A DNA stretch of 64,000 nt from Acidobacteriota bacterium (lineage in GTDB: Bacteria; Acidobacteriota; Blastocatellia; Pyrinomonadales; Pyrinomonadaceae): the NCBI GenBank assembly GCA_019639195.1, contig JAHBSI010000005.1, forward strand, positions 186,001 through 250,000. The letters are read 5' to 3'. The first letter of the stretch is position 1. Every line of letters begins with the position of its first letter. Positions 30,636 to 39,694 of this stretch are shown here, one piece after another. The notes beneath the pieces were generated by a model. It did no database searches. It was not told the DNA's origin and worked only from the letters and a program-made list of their open reading frames with translations. Made by a program: the position numbers and the translations under genes.

Positions 30636-32060
30636 CTATTTTGACTCGCGAGCCAATTTCTCAACCGCCGGCAGCCTCAAGGTCACTTGATCGATCTGGA
30701 GCTTATGCTTGGCCGGATCGGCATTTCTTAAGAATAATTGATAGTTTGCCACGGCATTGCGGTAATCACCAAGATGATCTTGCGTTATCGCAACAAAATA
30801 ATAGGCGACCGGCAAGCCTTGTTTGTGATCTACGAGCCATTGATATTGCTCGCGAGCAGGTGCGTAGGCCTTCAATTCAAAATACGCCAGGGCAAGATTC
30901 GTTCGGATCGTCGCGTTGTCCGGGGCAAACTCGACAAGCTTCTTTGCAAGGGCCGCGGCCTGAGCGAATTGACCGGCCTGGATCAAAGCTCCTGAATAAC
31001 CGATCGCATGGGCGATATTTTCCGGGTCGGCTTCGCTTGCGCGGCGGCAATATTCGAGGGCTTTCTCGGGTGCGGATATCCTGTTTACCACACAAAGCCG
31101 CCCAAGGATCGCAGCATTCGTTGGATCAACCTTAAGGCGTCGCTCAAGATCGGGAGCATCTTCGGACGACGCGATGCGAAGAGAGTCGAGCAGCTTTTGT
31201 GCCTCGGCCGTTTTAATTGATGAGAGGGTCTTTACCGCCTCTTCGGGTTTGCCTTGAGCAGACAGAAGTCTCGCTTTGAACAAAATAAAATCGGGATCAA
31301 AAGCTGCATCCGGCCCGAGACGCCGAAGTATCTCGCCGGCCGCGTTTACGTCGCCCGATCGAAGCTCAGATTCACCAAGCAATATCAACGCCCCGCGGTC
31401 CTCCGGCGCTGCTTGGAGAGCCTTCTTCAGGCTGAGCTTCGCTCCTGCAGTGTCGTTCATTGAACGCTCGAGAATGCTCCGCACGATCCAAAGCGAAGCT
31501 GGAATATTGGCCTTTCCATCCGAGAGTTGGCGAAGCTTTGCGAGGGTTGCTTTCAAGACGTCAGGCGAGGCCCCGGCGGTTACGCGCAGGTCAGCAAGTG
31601 CGATCCATGCCGGGATATTATCTGCATCAAGCTTAATTGCCTTGTTGAGGACGTCTTCGGCCTCACCCTGTATTGCATTTGCATCAGAACCGTTTGCCGA
31701 AGCCGTTTTGAACTTCCTAACAAGGAGATCGCCCAAGGCCGTGAGCGGCAGCGACCAATCGGGCCGTGAGTTTACGGCATTTCGGAAAGCCTCTTCCGCC
31801 TCGGCCGGCTTTTTTAAGGAAAGATATGCGGAACCGATCTGATATTCGGCCTCGGGGAGGCCGGGGGCAGCTTCGAGCACCTTCTTGTATAGCTCGATCG
31901 CTTTCTCGTAATCACCTTTTTCGTGCACGTCCTGAGCTGAACGGAACATTCCGGCGATGTCCGGTTCGTCACCGGTCTGTGAAAATACAGACGCAGCGGA
32001 TACCAGCAAGATCAGGAAAATAATACCGAGATTGGCCTTCATATTAGAAGTAAGACGCAT
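30636..32060 (-). CDS. Secreted tetratricopeptide-repeat protein
   Basis: This protein of about 474 residues has a signal peptide (LGIIFLILLVSAASVFSQ) and roughly ten TPR units, for example AQDVHEKGDYEKAIELYKKV, PEAEYQIGSAYLSLKKPAEA and ATIRTNLALAYFELKAYAPA. TPR arrays mediate protein-protein contacts, here in the periplasm or at the outer membrane. Start choice is uncertain between ATGs at 32090, 32060 and 32042; 32060 gives a normal signal peptide. It heads the minus-strand run that includes the coupled secreted pair, suggesting one export-related unit (inference). Confidence 0.88.
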   Translation of the reverse strand: MRLTSNMKANLGIIFLILLVSAASVFSQTGDEPDIAGMFRSAQDVHEKGDYEKAIELYKKVLEAAPGLPEAEYQIGSAYLSLKKPAEAEEAFRNAVNSRPDWSLPLTALGDLLVRKFKTASANGSDANAIQGEAEDVLNKAIKLDADNIPAWIALADLRVTAGASPDVLKATLAKLRQLSDGKANIPASLWIVRSILERSMNDTAGAKLSLKKALQAAPEDRGALILLGESELRSGDVNAAGEILRRLGPDAAFDPDFILFKARLLSAQGKPEEAVKTLSSIKTAEAQKLLDSLRIASSEDAPDLERRLKVDPTNAAILGRLCVVNRISAPEKALEYCRRASEADPENIAHAIGYSGALIQAGQFAQAAALAKKLVEFAPDNATIRTNLALAYFELKAYAPAREQYQWLVDHKQGLPVAYYFVAITQDHLGDYRNAVANYQLFLRNADPAKHKLQIDQVTLRLPAVEKLARESK

Positions 32061-32167
32061 TGTATCACTCGCTGAGATCTCCGCGTTCATTTTCGCTTCA
32101 AGTGTTTGCCACCCACGCTTGGGCTAAGTTATTATTTTAGTTCGATTTGAGCGGAGCTTTGTTCCCA

Positions 32168-33025
32168 ATGATCGCCTTACCGGAAATTACCGCTGCGGCC
32201 GCCGCCAAACTAACAACGGCCGAAAAAGAACGCCGCCTGCGTTCTCTGATGCGCAAACTTCAACGAGTGTTGGTCGCATACTCTGGTGGTGTCGATAGTT
32301 CTTACCTCGCAAGGATCGCGACGGACGAACTTGGCGAGGATGCTATTTGCGCCATCGGACTATCGCCCAGCGTTTCAGAATTTCAGAGAGACAACGCAAT
32401 TCGGATCGCGAAGGCGAACGGTTTCAATCTCCGAACACTCGATACTTTTGAGTTGGCCGATGCGGACTATCGCGCCAATAAAGGCGACAGATGTTATTTC
32501 TGCAAGACCGAACTCTATTCAAAACTCGAAACAATTGCAAAAGATACGAACTGTGCGGTCCTGGACGGGACGAATGCGGACGATATTGGCGACCATCGGC
32601 CCGGAAGGGTCGCGGCGGCCGAACACAATGTGCAGAGTCCGCTTGCAGACCTTGGATTTACAAAGAGCGATATCAGGGAGTTGAGCAAGGCCGCTGGTTT
32701 GGAAACGTGGGACCAGCCGGCGAGTCCGTGTCTTTCGTCGCGTGTGGCTGTTGGCGTTCCCGTCACGCTTGAAAGGCTTTCCCGTATTGAGCGGGCGGAG
32801 ATCGTCTTGCGCTCATTGGGTTTTCGCGAATTCCGTGTTCGTGTTCACGATCAGCTCGCAAGGGTTGAGATCTCGCCGGATGAACTTCCGATGGCGTTGA
32901 ATGCTGCGACGGCGGCGCAGATCGCTTGCAAATTAAAGGAAATAGGTTTTAAGTTTGTGACACTCGACCTCGAAGGATTTCGTTCGGGTTCGCTTAATGT
33001 CGTGAACGATACAATAGCGAAGTAA
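32168..33025 (+). CDS. larE: ATP-dependent sacrificial sulfur transferase LarE
   Basis: LarE adenylates and then donates its own sulfur to build the nickel-pincer nucleotide cofactor used by lactate racemase and related enzymes. The PP-loop SGGVDSSYLA, the GDRCYFCKTELY motif and DGTNADDIGDHRPG are present. Cys188 in PASPCLSSR matches the sacrificial cysteine of the single-cysteine class. The ATG at 32168 gives a normal N-terminus, while a TTG at 32147 is possible. No larB or larC lies in this window. The next gene follows after 24 bp. Confidence 0.93.
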   Translation: MIALPEITAAAAAKLTTAEKERRLRSLMRKLQRVLVAYSGGVDSSYLARIATDELGEDAICAIGLSPSVSEFQRDNAIRIAKANGFNLRTLDTFELADADYRANKGDRCYFCKTELYSKLETIAKDTNCAVLDGTNADDIGDHRPGRVAAAEHNVQSPLADLGFTKSDIRELSKAAGLETWDQPASPCLSSRVAVGVPVTLERLSRIERAEIVLRSLGFREFRVRVHDQLARVEISPDELPMALNAATAAQIACKLKEIGFKFVTLDLEGFRSGSLNVVNDTIAK

Positions 33026-33049
33026 CTAATTTTGGAGAATCATATAAAA

Positions 33050-34339
33050 ATGGCAAATCCGATGGCCGATGATATGCGGCGTTTTAAGGGCAGCGATGAG
33101 AAGAACCCGTTCGAGGCAATGAGCGAGCGTTTCGATCGTGCTGCGAAACTCCTGGGGCTGGAAGACGATCTTTATGCTGTGATGCGTGTTCCGAGCAGGG
33201 AGATCAAGGTCTATGTGCCTGTCCGAATGGACGATGGCCACATCCAGGTTTTCGAAGGGTTTCGCGTTCAGCACAATTTTGCCCGCGGCCCGGCAAAAGG
33301 CGGTATTCGCTACGCTCCGGACGTCAACATCGACGAAGTTAAGGCACTGTCAGCGTGGATGACATGGAAATGCGCGGTCGTTAACGTGCCTTTTGGCGGC
33401 GGTAAGGGCGGCATCGTTTGCGATCCGCGGCAAATGTCGATCGGCGAACTTGAACGCTTGACGCGACGCTATACCGCAGAGCTCATCGACTTCATCGGCC
33501 CCGACAAGGACGTGCCTGCTCCTGATATGAACACGAACGAGCAGACGATGGCGTGGATAATGGACACATATTCGATGCATGCACGCCATACGGTGACCGC
33601 GGTCGTCACAGGAAAGCCTGTCGCGCTCGGCGGCAGTCTTGGACGCCGGGAAGCAACGGGCCGCGGCCTTCTAATTTCGATCGGTGAAGCCATTAAGCGC
33701 CATAACTTGACGCCGGATAAGACCTCGATCGTCGTTCAGGGTTCAGGCAACGTCGGCGGCCTCGGGGCCCGATTGATGTACGAGGCCGGTTACAAGGTGG
33801 TCGGAATATCGGAGATCGGCGGCGGCATCTACAACCCGAACGGACTCAATATCCCGCACGTTCTCGAATATCTCGAGAAGAACCGCTCATTCGAAGGCTA
33901 CCCGGACGTTGAGTATGTCGATAATAAGGAATTGCTTGAGATAGAATGCGACGTTCTTGCCCCTTGCGCCACCGAGAACCAGATCACGTCCGAAAATGCG
34001 GACAGGATCAAGTGTCGGATCCTTGCTGAGGGAGCAAACGGCCCGACGACTCCAAAGGCGGATAAGATCCTGCATGATAAGGGCATTTTCGTTGTGCCGG
34101 ACATTCTTGCAAATGCCGGCGGTGTGACGGTCTCGTATTTTGAATGGGTTCAGGATCGGATGGGCTATTTCTGGTCGGAGGAAGAGGTGAATAACCGCCT
34201 GGCCGAGAAAATGGTCGCAAGTTTTAACGAGCTTGTGCACTATTCGGAGAAGCACAATGTGGATTCTCGAACCGCCGCATATATGCTTGCGATCGACCGT
34301 GTGGCATACGACACGCGGATGCGCGGCATTTACGCCTAG
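33050..34339 (+). CDS. Glutamate dehydrogenase (Glu/Leu/Phe/Val family)
   Basis: This 429-residue hexameric-type dehydrogenase interconverts glutamate and 2-oxoglutarate plus ammonia. The substrate lysines are in [12 protein letters not shown] and [12 protein letters not shown], and the coenzyme domain has [12 protein letters not shown]. The ATG at 33050 follows TTGGAG at proper spacing; an in-frame TTG at 33032 is part of that site. It follows larE closely. Cofactor preference (NAD or NADP) is not certain from sequence. Confidence 0.95.
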   Translation: MANPMADDMRRFKGSDEKNPFEAMSERFDRAAKLLGLEDDLYAVMRVPSREIKVYVPVRMDDGHIQVFEGFRVQHNFARGPAKGGIRYAPDVNIDEVKALSAWMTWKCAVVNVPFGGGKGGIVCDPRQMSIGELERLTRRYTAELIDFIGPDKDVPAPDMNTNEQTMAWIMDTYSMHARHTVTAVVTGKPVALGGSLGRREATGRGLLISIGEAIKRHNLTPDKTSIVVQGSGNVGGLGARLMYEAGYKVVGISEIGGGIYNPNGLNIPHVLEYLEKNRSFEGYPDVEYVDNKELLEIECDVLAPCATENQITSENADRIKCRILAEGANGPTTPKADKILHDKGIFVVPDILANAGGVTVSYFEWVQDRMGYFWSEEEVNNRLAEKMVASFNELVHYSEKHNVDSRTAAYMLAIDRVAYDTRMRGIYA

Positions 34340-34523
34340 CGGGCTGAGACCGCAAAGTGTTAAAAACGCTTGATTTTACGAGCCAGTTGGGTTAGTGTTT
34401 TATCGGGAGATTATTGTCAGGCGGTTTGTCCGCTCGTTGACTTTGCGCGTTACTCCCGTTTAAATTGCTAGTATTGGGATTAGCTTTTTCGACTAATTGT
34501 TGGACAGCTTGGACTTTGCCTAC

Positions 34524-34551
34524 TTGGAAAGCCCAACCGGCTGTGTAATAA
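34524..34551 (+). promoter_or_regulatory. Putative promoter of the outer-membrane protein gene
   Basis: A -35-like TTGGAA (34524-34529) and -10-like TAATAA (34546-34551) lie 16 bp apart. Transcription would give an 70-80 nt leader holding a GGCTG-GAGG-CAGCC hairpin and a T-rich stretch before the GGAGG ribosome binding site. Upstream, 34340-34523 shows no gene. Confidence 0.4.
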
Positions 34552-34631
34552 TGCAAGTTGTTTTTTTGAGACTTAACTGGCTGGAGGCAGCCACCTTTTT
34601 GACTTTCAATTTTTTTCGGCGGAGGAATGTG

Positions 34632-37043
34632 ATGAAACTCGCTAAGAAGGCGTACTTGAGTACGCTCGTTATTTTGACACTCGTATTCGCGGCCATGGCG
34701 CAGGATAAACACCAGCGTCCGGACAGCGATCCGAGAAACACTGCACCTACGGTCGGCACCGGCGGTGCTGTCGGCGGCCCTACCGGACTGTTTACGGTCT
34801 ATGATGGGCAGAATCTCCGAAAGGGTGAATTCACCTTCTCGGCGGCCGTCAGCAACTATGACCGCGATCCGGGTGATGTTGATATTACGGACGTGCCGTT
34901 GAGCTTTCAGGTTGGTTTGACCGACCGCATTGAGCTCTTCTTCTCGACCGACCTTTACAAGGGTATCAAGGTGAATTCACCGCGAAACCTTTCTGGCTTT
35001 TATCTGCCGAACTCGAAGGTTGTGATCAATGGTGTGTGGACCCAGGCTCCGGCGATCGTTATGTCGCCGGGAACGAGCCCGTATGGTGCGGTATATCGCC
35101 CAGCAGGAGCTCCGTTCGTTCAGTTCCCGTATTTCGGCGGCAACGCCGGCACGTATGGCCTGACCCCGCCGGCCTACTCGGGACCTGTCTTCGGATTCCC
35201 GGCAGGCACTAATGCACTTCTCGGCGGCGCAAGCGGAAGCAACTTCCGCGGCATCGGTTCGGTTTACGGCAGCATCTTGCCGGGCCTCGTTCTGAGCACC
35301 GCAAACATCATTGGGCCAACGGGTGCACCGCAGGGAACAGTTCCTGCAGTGTTCACGCTTGCTCCGTCGTATTTGCCTGATGCTCCGTTCATCAACCGCA
35401 CCTATGGCGAAAGTGCTTTCAACCAGTTCACCTTTGGCGGCAAGTTCCGCTTTACGAGCGTTGACAATCCGATCGGACTCGGCCTCGTTGCTTCGTACAC
35501 GTGGTGGACCGATCATGCAAGTGATATGGCGGGCTTCAACCAGATGCAGCGTGGTGCAGGCCCGGGCGGAAATCGCGGTGATATCGCGGTTACCTTCGTG
35601 GCAGATGCTCGCGTAGCAAAATGGGCGAACCTCTCAGCGAACATCGGTTATAACTGGACGTCGTCCGTCAAGGGTGATTTCCCGGGCGGCTCTTCTACGC
35701 TGCTTGATCGTCCGGATGAAGTTCAGGCCGGTATCGGTGCTGATTTCCCGGTCAACAAGTGGTTCCAGCCGATCGTTGAGTTCCGTGCCACCCGCTACAT
35801 CGGCGGCCGCACGCCTAACGCCTTCGAGAACCATCCGATGGACGGTATCGCAGGCGCTCGCGTGTTCTTTACTCGCTGGGCAGGTATGAGCTTTGCTTAT
35901 CGCTACAACTTCAACCAGCAGGATTCAGATTGGTTCGACAAGGACAAGAGCTTTAGTGCCCGTGTCACGAATCCTTGTGCGTTTATCGCCACGGGCGGAG
36001 GTTGTGTGCCTCAGACCTACACGTCCACTTGGAAGGGCGTTCCTCCGGGATTCCGTGAATCGGGCGACCCGCACGGCTACATCTTCCAGTTCTTTGTTGG
36101 ACGCCGTAATGAGCGTGCGACGGAAAAGGTTAACCTGGCTCCCAACATCAACAGCGTGACACTGAGCGACAACGTCATCACCATCGGCTGCCAGCCTGGC
36201 TATAAGTCGGCATCGGGCGCTTGCGATGACAGCCGTTCGATCAGCGTTGCTACGAATGCGACGGATCCTGAGAACGATCCTCTCGTTTACAACTACACCG
36301 TTTCGGGCGGACGTATCGTCGGCTCCGGTGCAAATGTTACGTGGGACCTCTCGGGTGTCGAGAAGGGAACCTACACGATCACGACGGGTGTTGACGACGG
36401 CTGCGGAGTTTGCGGCAAGACCGACACCAAGACGATCGAGATCAAGGAATGCGCAGACTGCGTCAAGATCTGTGATTGCCCGAGCGTTTCGGTTAGCGGC
36501 CCTGCCGGTATCACGAACCCCGGACAGCAGATGACCTTTACTGCAAACGTCAGCGGCGGTGCTAACGTAACCTACAACTGGACGGTAACGGCTGGTACGA
36601 TATCGAGCGGTCAGGGTACGTCCAGCATCACGGTCGATACGACGCCTGAGATGGCAAATTCGTCCGTCACCGCGACTGTGGAGATCGGTGGACTTGGCGA
36701 AAACTGCCAGTGCCCGAACACCGCAAGTGAAACTGCCGGTATCTCCCCTAAGCCCCAGTCGAATCTCGTTGATGAATTCGGCAAGCAGAAAGATGATGAG
36801 GTCAAGGCTCGCGTTGACAACTTCTATATCCAGTTGAACAACGACCCGACCGCGACCGGTTACATCATCAATTACGGAACGCCTGCTCAGATGCGTCATC
36901 GCAGAGCACAGATCATGAAGGCGATCAACTTCCGCAAATACGACAAGAACCGTGTGGTCTTTGTTGACGGCGGCGACAACGGACAGGGTGAATATACCAA
37001 GTTCTGGGTACGTCCTGCCGGTGCGGATGAACCGACTCCGTAA
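34632..37043 (+). CDS. Outer-membrane beta-barrel protein with Ig-like and OmpA-like regions
   Basis: This 803-residue exported protein has a signal peptide MKLAKKAYLSTLVILTLVFA with cleavage after AMA. Residues of about 50-490 look like a transmembrane beta-barrel (alternating strands such as FTFSAAVSNYDRDPG and RIELFFSTDLYKG). Two Ig/PKD-like domains follow, separated by a cysteine-rich joint (CGVCGK, ECADCVKICDCP). The C-terminal 90 residues (DNFYIQLNNDPTATGYIINY, MRHRRAQIMK) resemble an OmpA-type peptidoglycan-binding fold. The start is fixed by GGAGG 6 bp upstream. It probably links outer membrane and cell wall. It ends at a strong terminator. Confidence 0.85.
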   Translation: MKLAKKAYLSTLVILTLVFAAMAQDKHQRPDSDPRNTAPTVGTGGAVGGPTGLFTVYDGQNLRKGEFTFSAAVSNYDRDPGDVDITDVPLSFQVGLTDRIELFFSTDLYKGIKVNSPRNLSGFYLPNSKVVINGVWTQAPAIVMSPGTSPYGAVYRPAGAPFVQFPYFGGNAGTYGLTPPAYSGPVFGFPAGTNALLGGASGSNFRGIGSVYGSILPGLVLSTANIIGPTGAPQGTVPAVFTLAPSYLPDAPFINRTYGESAFNQFTFGGKFRFTSVDNPIGLGLVASYTWWTDHASDMAGFNQMQRGAGPGGNRGDIAVTFVADARVAKWANLSANIGYNWTSSVKGDFPGGSSTLLDRPDEVQAGIGADFPVNKWFQPIVEFRATRYIGGRTPNAFENHPMDGIAGARVFFTRWAGMSFAYRYNFNQQDSDWFDKDKSFSARVTNPCAFIATGGGCVPQTYTSTWKGVPPGFRESGDPHGYIFQFFVGRRNERATEKVNLAPNINSVTLSDNVITIGCQPGYKSASGACDDSRSISVATNATDPENDPLVYNYTVSGGRIVGSGANVTWDLSGVEKGTYTITTGVDDGCGVCGKTDTKTIEIKECADCVKICDCPSVSVSGPAGITNPGQQMTFTANVSGGANVTYNWTVTAGTISSGQGTSSITVDTTPEMANSSVTATVEIGGLGENCQCPNTASETAGISPKPQSNLVDEFGKQKDDEVKARVDNFYIQLNNDPTATGYIINYGTPAQMRHRRAQIMKAINFRKYDKNRVVFVDGGDNGQGEYTKFWVRPAGADEPTP

Positions 37044-37080
37044 CTGCAAGCGATCAGCTTCACCGTAAGGTGAACATTTC

Positions 37081-37119
37081 AAACGGCCGTGGCTTACATC
37101 ACAAGCCACGGCCGTTTTT
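37081..37119 (+). terminator. Intrinsic terminator after the outer-membrane protein gene
   Basis: AAACGGCCGTGGCTT pairs fully with AAGCCACGGCCGTTT across loop ACATCAC, and a T-run follows. Confidence 0.95.
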
Positions 37120-37327
37120 CTCGTTTCCCTGGCTTAAGCGCTTAAAAAAATTTGCCCTGCCGTCGTTCGTTCGTTACAATTAAGCATTGGCACGCGCCAT
37201 TTCCGAATTTCTGCAAACGAAGTATGGTCCGTTCGCATCTAGTTTTATGAAAGTTTGCCTTTTTCCGGCAGGCGTTTGATCGAAACGGAGTTTTTCAAGC
37301 TGGTCTCTTGCCCCAAACCAATTACCT

Positions 37328-39580
37328 ATGCCAAAAGTGAGTTTGTTCCATCGTGCGGTCACGCTGTTAGTTATCGTTGCTTTTCTCGGTATCGTGCCGT
37401 CATTTGCCGATATTGAGATATTGCCAACCGACCCCGATCAGGCGGCTTTTACAAAATGGACGGTCAGCGGTCCTGACGGCGGCGATGTCCGCGTCGTCAC
37501 GATAGATCCGAAAGACAAAGATCGCCTCTATGCAAGCACTCTTGACGGCCAGATATTCACCTCTGCTGACGCCGGTAAGACCTGGCGTCTGCTAGCGAAT
37601 CTGAACGAGCCGCAGCTTATTTTGGATGATCTGATCGTGGATTCCCGCGACTCAAAGATGATCTACGCTTCTGGCCACCGGCATAAGGCTCCGGGCGGGT
37701 TTTTTCGCTCGATCGACGGCGGCGTGACGTGGAAAGAGGCAAAGGAACTCCATAAGGCTTCTGTACACTCGCTAGCGCAATCACCGACCGATCCGTCGAT
37801 ACTTGTTGCCGGAACAACGGACGGTGCCTGGATGTCGCAGGATTCGGGCGCGACCTGGAAGAAGATCTCTTCGTCAACGATGCCTGTGAATATTGATTCG
37901 CTTGCGATCGATCCGCGAAGCGCGAATACGATCTACGCGGGCACCTGGTGGCGTGCGTACAAGACGACCGATGGCGGTGCGAACTGGAGACTCATCCGCG
38001 ACGGAATGATAGACGATTCCGATGTCTTTGCGATCACGATCAATAAGCGGAATCCCGAGTATATTGTTGCGTCGGCCTGCAGCGGCATTTACGAATCCCA
38101 GAATGGCGGCGAACGGTGGTCGAAGATCAACGGCATTCCGTCGCAGTCTCGCCGTACGCGCGACATCGTGCAGCATCCGACCAAAGAAGGGACGATATAT
38201 GCCGCGACTACCGAGGGCTTCTGGATGAGCGTCAACGGCGGAAAGTCCTGGTCGCTGACAACTCAGCGAAATCTCGAGATCAACTCGATCGCCGTTCATC
38301 CGGACGCACCCGATCGCGTGTTCATCGCAACCAATAACTATGGCGTGATGGTCTCGAACGACGGCGGCAGGAATTTTACGCAGACCAACGGCGATCTGAC
38401 GACGCGTTTCACATACGCGGTCGTGCCGGATCGCGAACGCCCGAACCGCCTCTACGCGGCAACCCGCAACACTGCGACGGGCGGCGGATTCTTTTTCATC
38501 AGCGACAACGACGGTGCTACATGGCGGCCCTCGGCGAGCATTGATGTTAACCGAACCGCACCTTTTGCGATCCTGCAGGACACGGTCGATCCGAACATCA
38601 TGTATCTCGGCACAAATACCGGGATCCTTCGGTCAATGGACCGCGGGATGACGTGGAGTCCGCTGCCCGCGGCAAAGGTGCCGGTGAAGGTCGTGCCAAA
38701 ATCCACTCGCTCGCGGAGCCGTTCGAAAAAGACTGTTAAGGCTCCCGCAGCGCCGCCGGCACCGAAAGGACCGGTCCTTATCGCCTCATTGAAGGAGAAC
38801 GTCAAGGTCCTCGCATTTACCGAGGACGGTAAGCATGGCATTCTCGCCGGGACGGATTCGGGACTCTATCGAAGCTACGACCTTACGAAAGGCTGGGAGA
38901 AGCTTGATCTCGGACCCGGCGTTAATCAGAATATCTTCGCGATTCATGTTGCTGCCGCACGGCCTGACACCATTTGGGTCGGAACAGCAACATCCGGCGT
39001 AATGGTTTCGCGTGACGACGGCAAGACATTCGTGAATGCAGGTGGAGCGGTTACCGGTGTTCCTGTGAGTGCGATCGAGACCGATCCGACCCGTCCCGAC
39101 TATATCTATGTCGGTACGACGCAGACCTTTTATCTCAGCCGCGATAACGGCACCACTTGGAAGCGCCGAGGCGGACATCTGCCGCTTGGCAACTTTGCTT
39201 CGATCCTGATCGACCCGAAGGATCCGAACGAGATCATCATCGGAAGCGCGATCGAATCCGACGGCGGCATATATATTTCAAAGGATGCCGGAGAACAATG
39301 GAAACGTATCGACACCAAGCAAATGGAGCTGCCGAGCAGACGCGTCTGGTCGATGGCGTTCGATCCGCATGATGCGAACCGCATCTATGCAGGTACGCAT
39401 TCCTCCGGTGTTTACAAGATCGAGTTGAAGGACCCTGAACCGGCCACCGCGGCCGCTGACGAGCCTTCGGCAAAGCCGCAGTCGGCAGCGATGCCGGTCG
39501 TGGCGAAGGAACCCGCACCGACGCCCAAACGGACAACGATCGTGGTCGGCGAAAGGCCTCGCATCTTGCCGGGACAGTAA
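37328..39580 (+). CDS. Secreted BNR/Asp-box beta-propeller protein
   Basis: This 750-residue exported protein has a signal peptide MPKVSLFHRAVTLLVIVAFLG. It carries about twelve BNR/Asp-box or Ycf48-type repeats of the form S-x-D-x-G-x-x-W (SADAGKTWRLL, SIDGGVTWKEA, SQDSGATWKKI, SNDGGRNFTQT, SRDNGTTWKRR, SKDAGEQWKRI), alternating with DPxxxxxIYAGT strands. This predicts one or two beta-propellers like VPS10/sortilin and sialidases. A basic linker (KSTRSRSRSKKTVKAPAA) splits the array near residue 460. No sialidase catalytic residues are recognised. Ligand unknown. A terminator follows 22 bp after the stop. Confidence 0.88.
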   Translation: MPKVSLFHRAVTLLVIVAFLGIVPSFADIEILPTDPDQAAFTKWTVSGPDGGDVRVVTIDPKDKDRLYASTLDGQIFTSADAGKTWRLLANLNEPQLILDDLIVDSRDSKMIYASGHRHKAPGGFFRSIDGGVTWKEAKELHKASVHSLAQSPTDPSILVAGTTDGAWMSQDSGATWKKISSSTMPVNIDSLAIDPRSANTIYAGTWWRAYKTTDGGANWRLIRDGMIDDSDVFAITINKRNPEYIVASACSGIYESQNGGERWSKINGIPSQSRRTRDIVQHPTKEGTIYAATTEGFWMSVNGGKSWSLTTQRNLEINSIAVHPDAPDRVFIATNNYGVMVSNDGGRNFTQTNGDLTTRFTYAVVPDRERPNRLYAATRNTATGGGFFFISDNDGATWRPSASIDVNRTAPFAILQDTVDPNIMYLGTNTGILRSMDRGMTWSPLPAAKVPVKVVPKSTRSRSRSKKTVKAPAAPPAPKGPVLIASLKENVKVLAFTEDGKHGILAGTDSGLYRSYDLTKGWEKLDLGPGVNQNIFAIHVAAARPDTIWVGTATSGVMVSRDDGKTFVNAGGAVTGVPVSAIETDPTRPDYIYVGTTQTFYLSRDNGTTWKRRGGHLPLGNFASILIDPKDPNEIIIGSAIESDGGIYISKDAGEQWKRIDTKQMELPSRRVWSMAFDPHDANRIYAGTHSSGVYKIELKDPEPATAAADEPSAKPQSAAMPVVAKEPAPTPKRTTIVVGERPRILPGQ

Positions 39581-39602
39581 AATTGCCATCTCGAACCTTT
39601 CG

Positions 39603-39635
39603 GGCCGCGAGCTTTAACGAGCCGCGGCCTTTTTC
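39603..39635 (+). terminator. Intrinsic terminator after the BNR protein gene
   Basis: GGCCGCG (39603-39609) plus GCT pairs with AGC plus CGCGGCC (39623-39629), with one bulged base, followed by TTTTTC. Confidence 0.85.
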
Positions 39636-39694
39636 GCGTTTTGAAGTCCCGATTCCAAGTCTCTATAATTTAACTTCAAAGGGAGCTTTATTTT

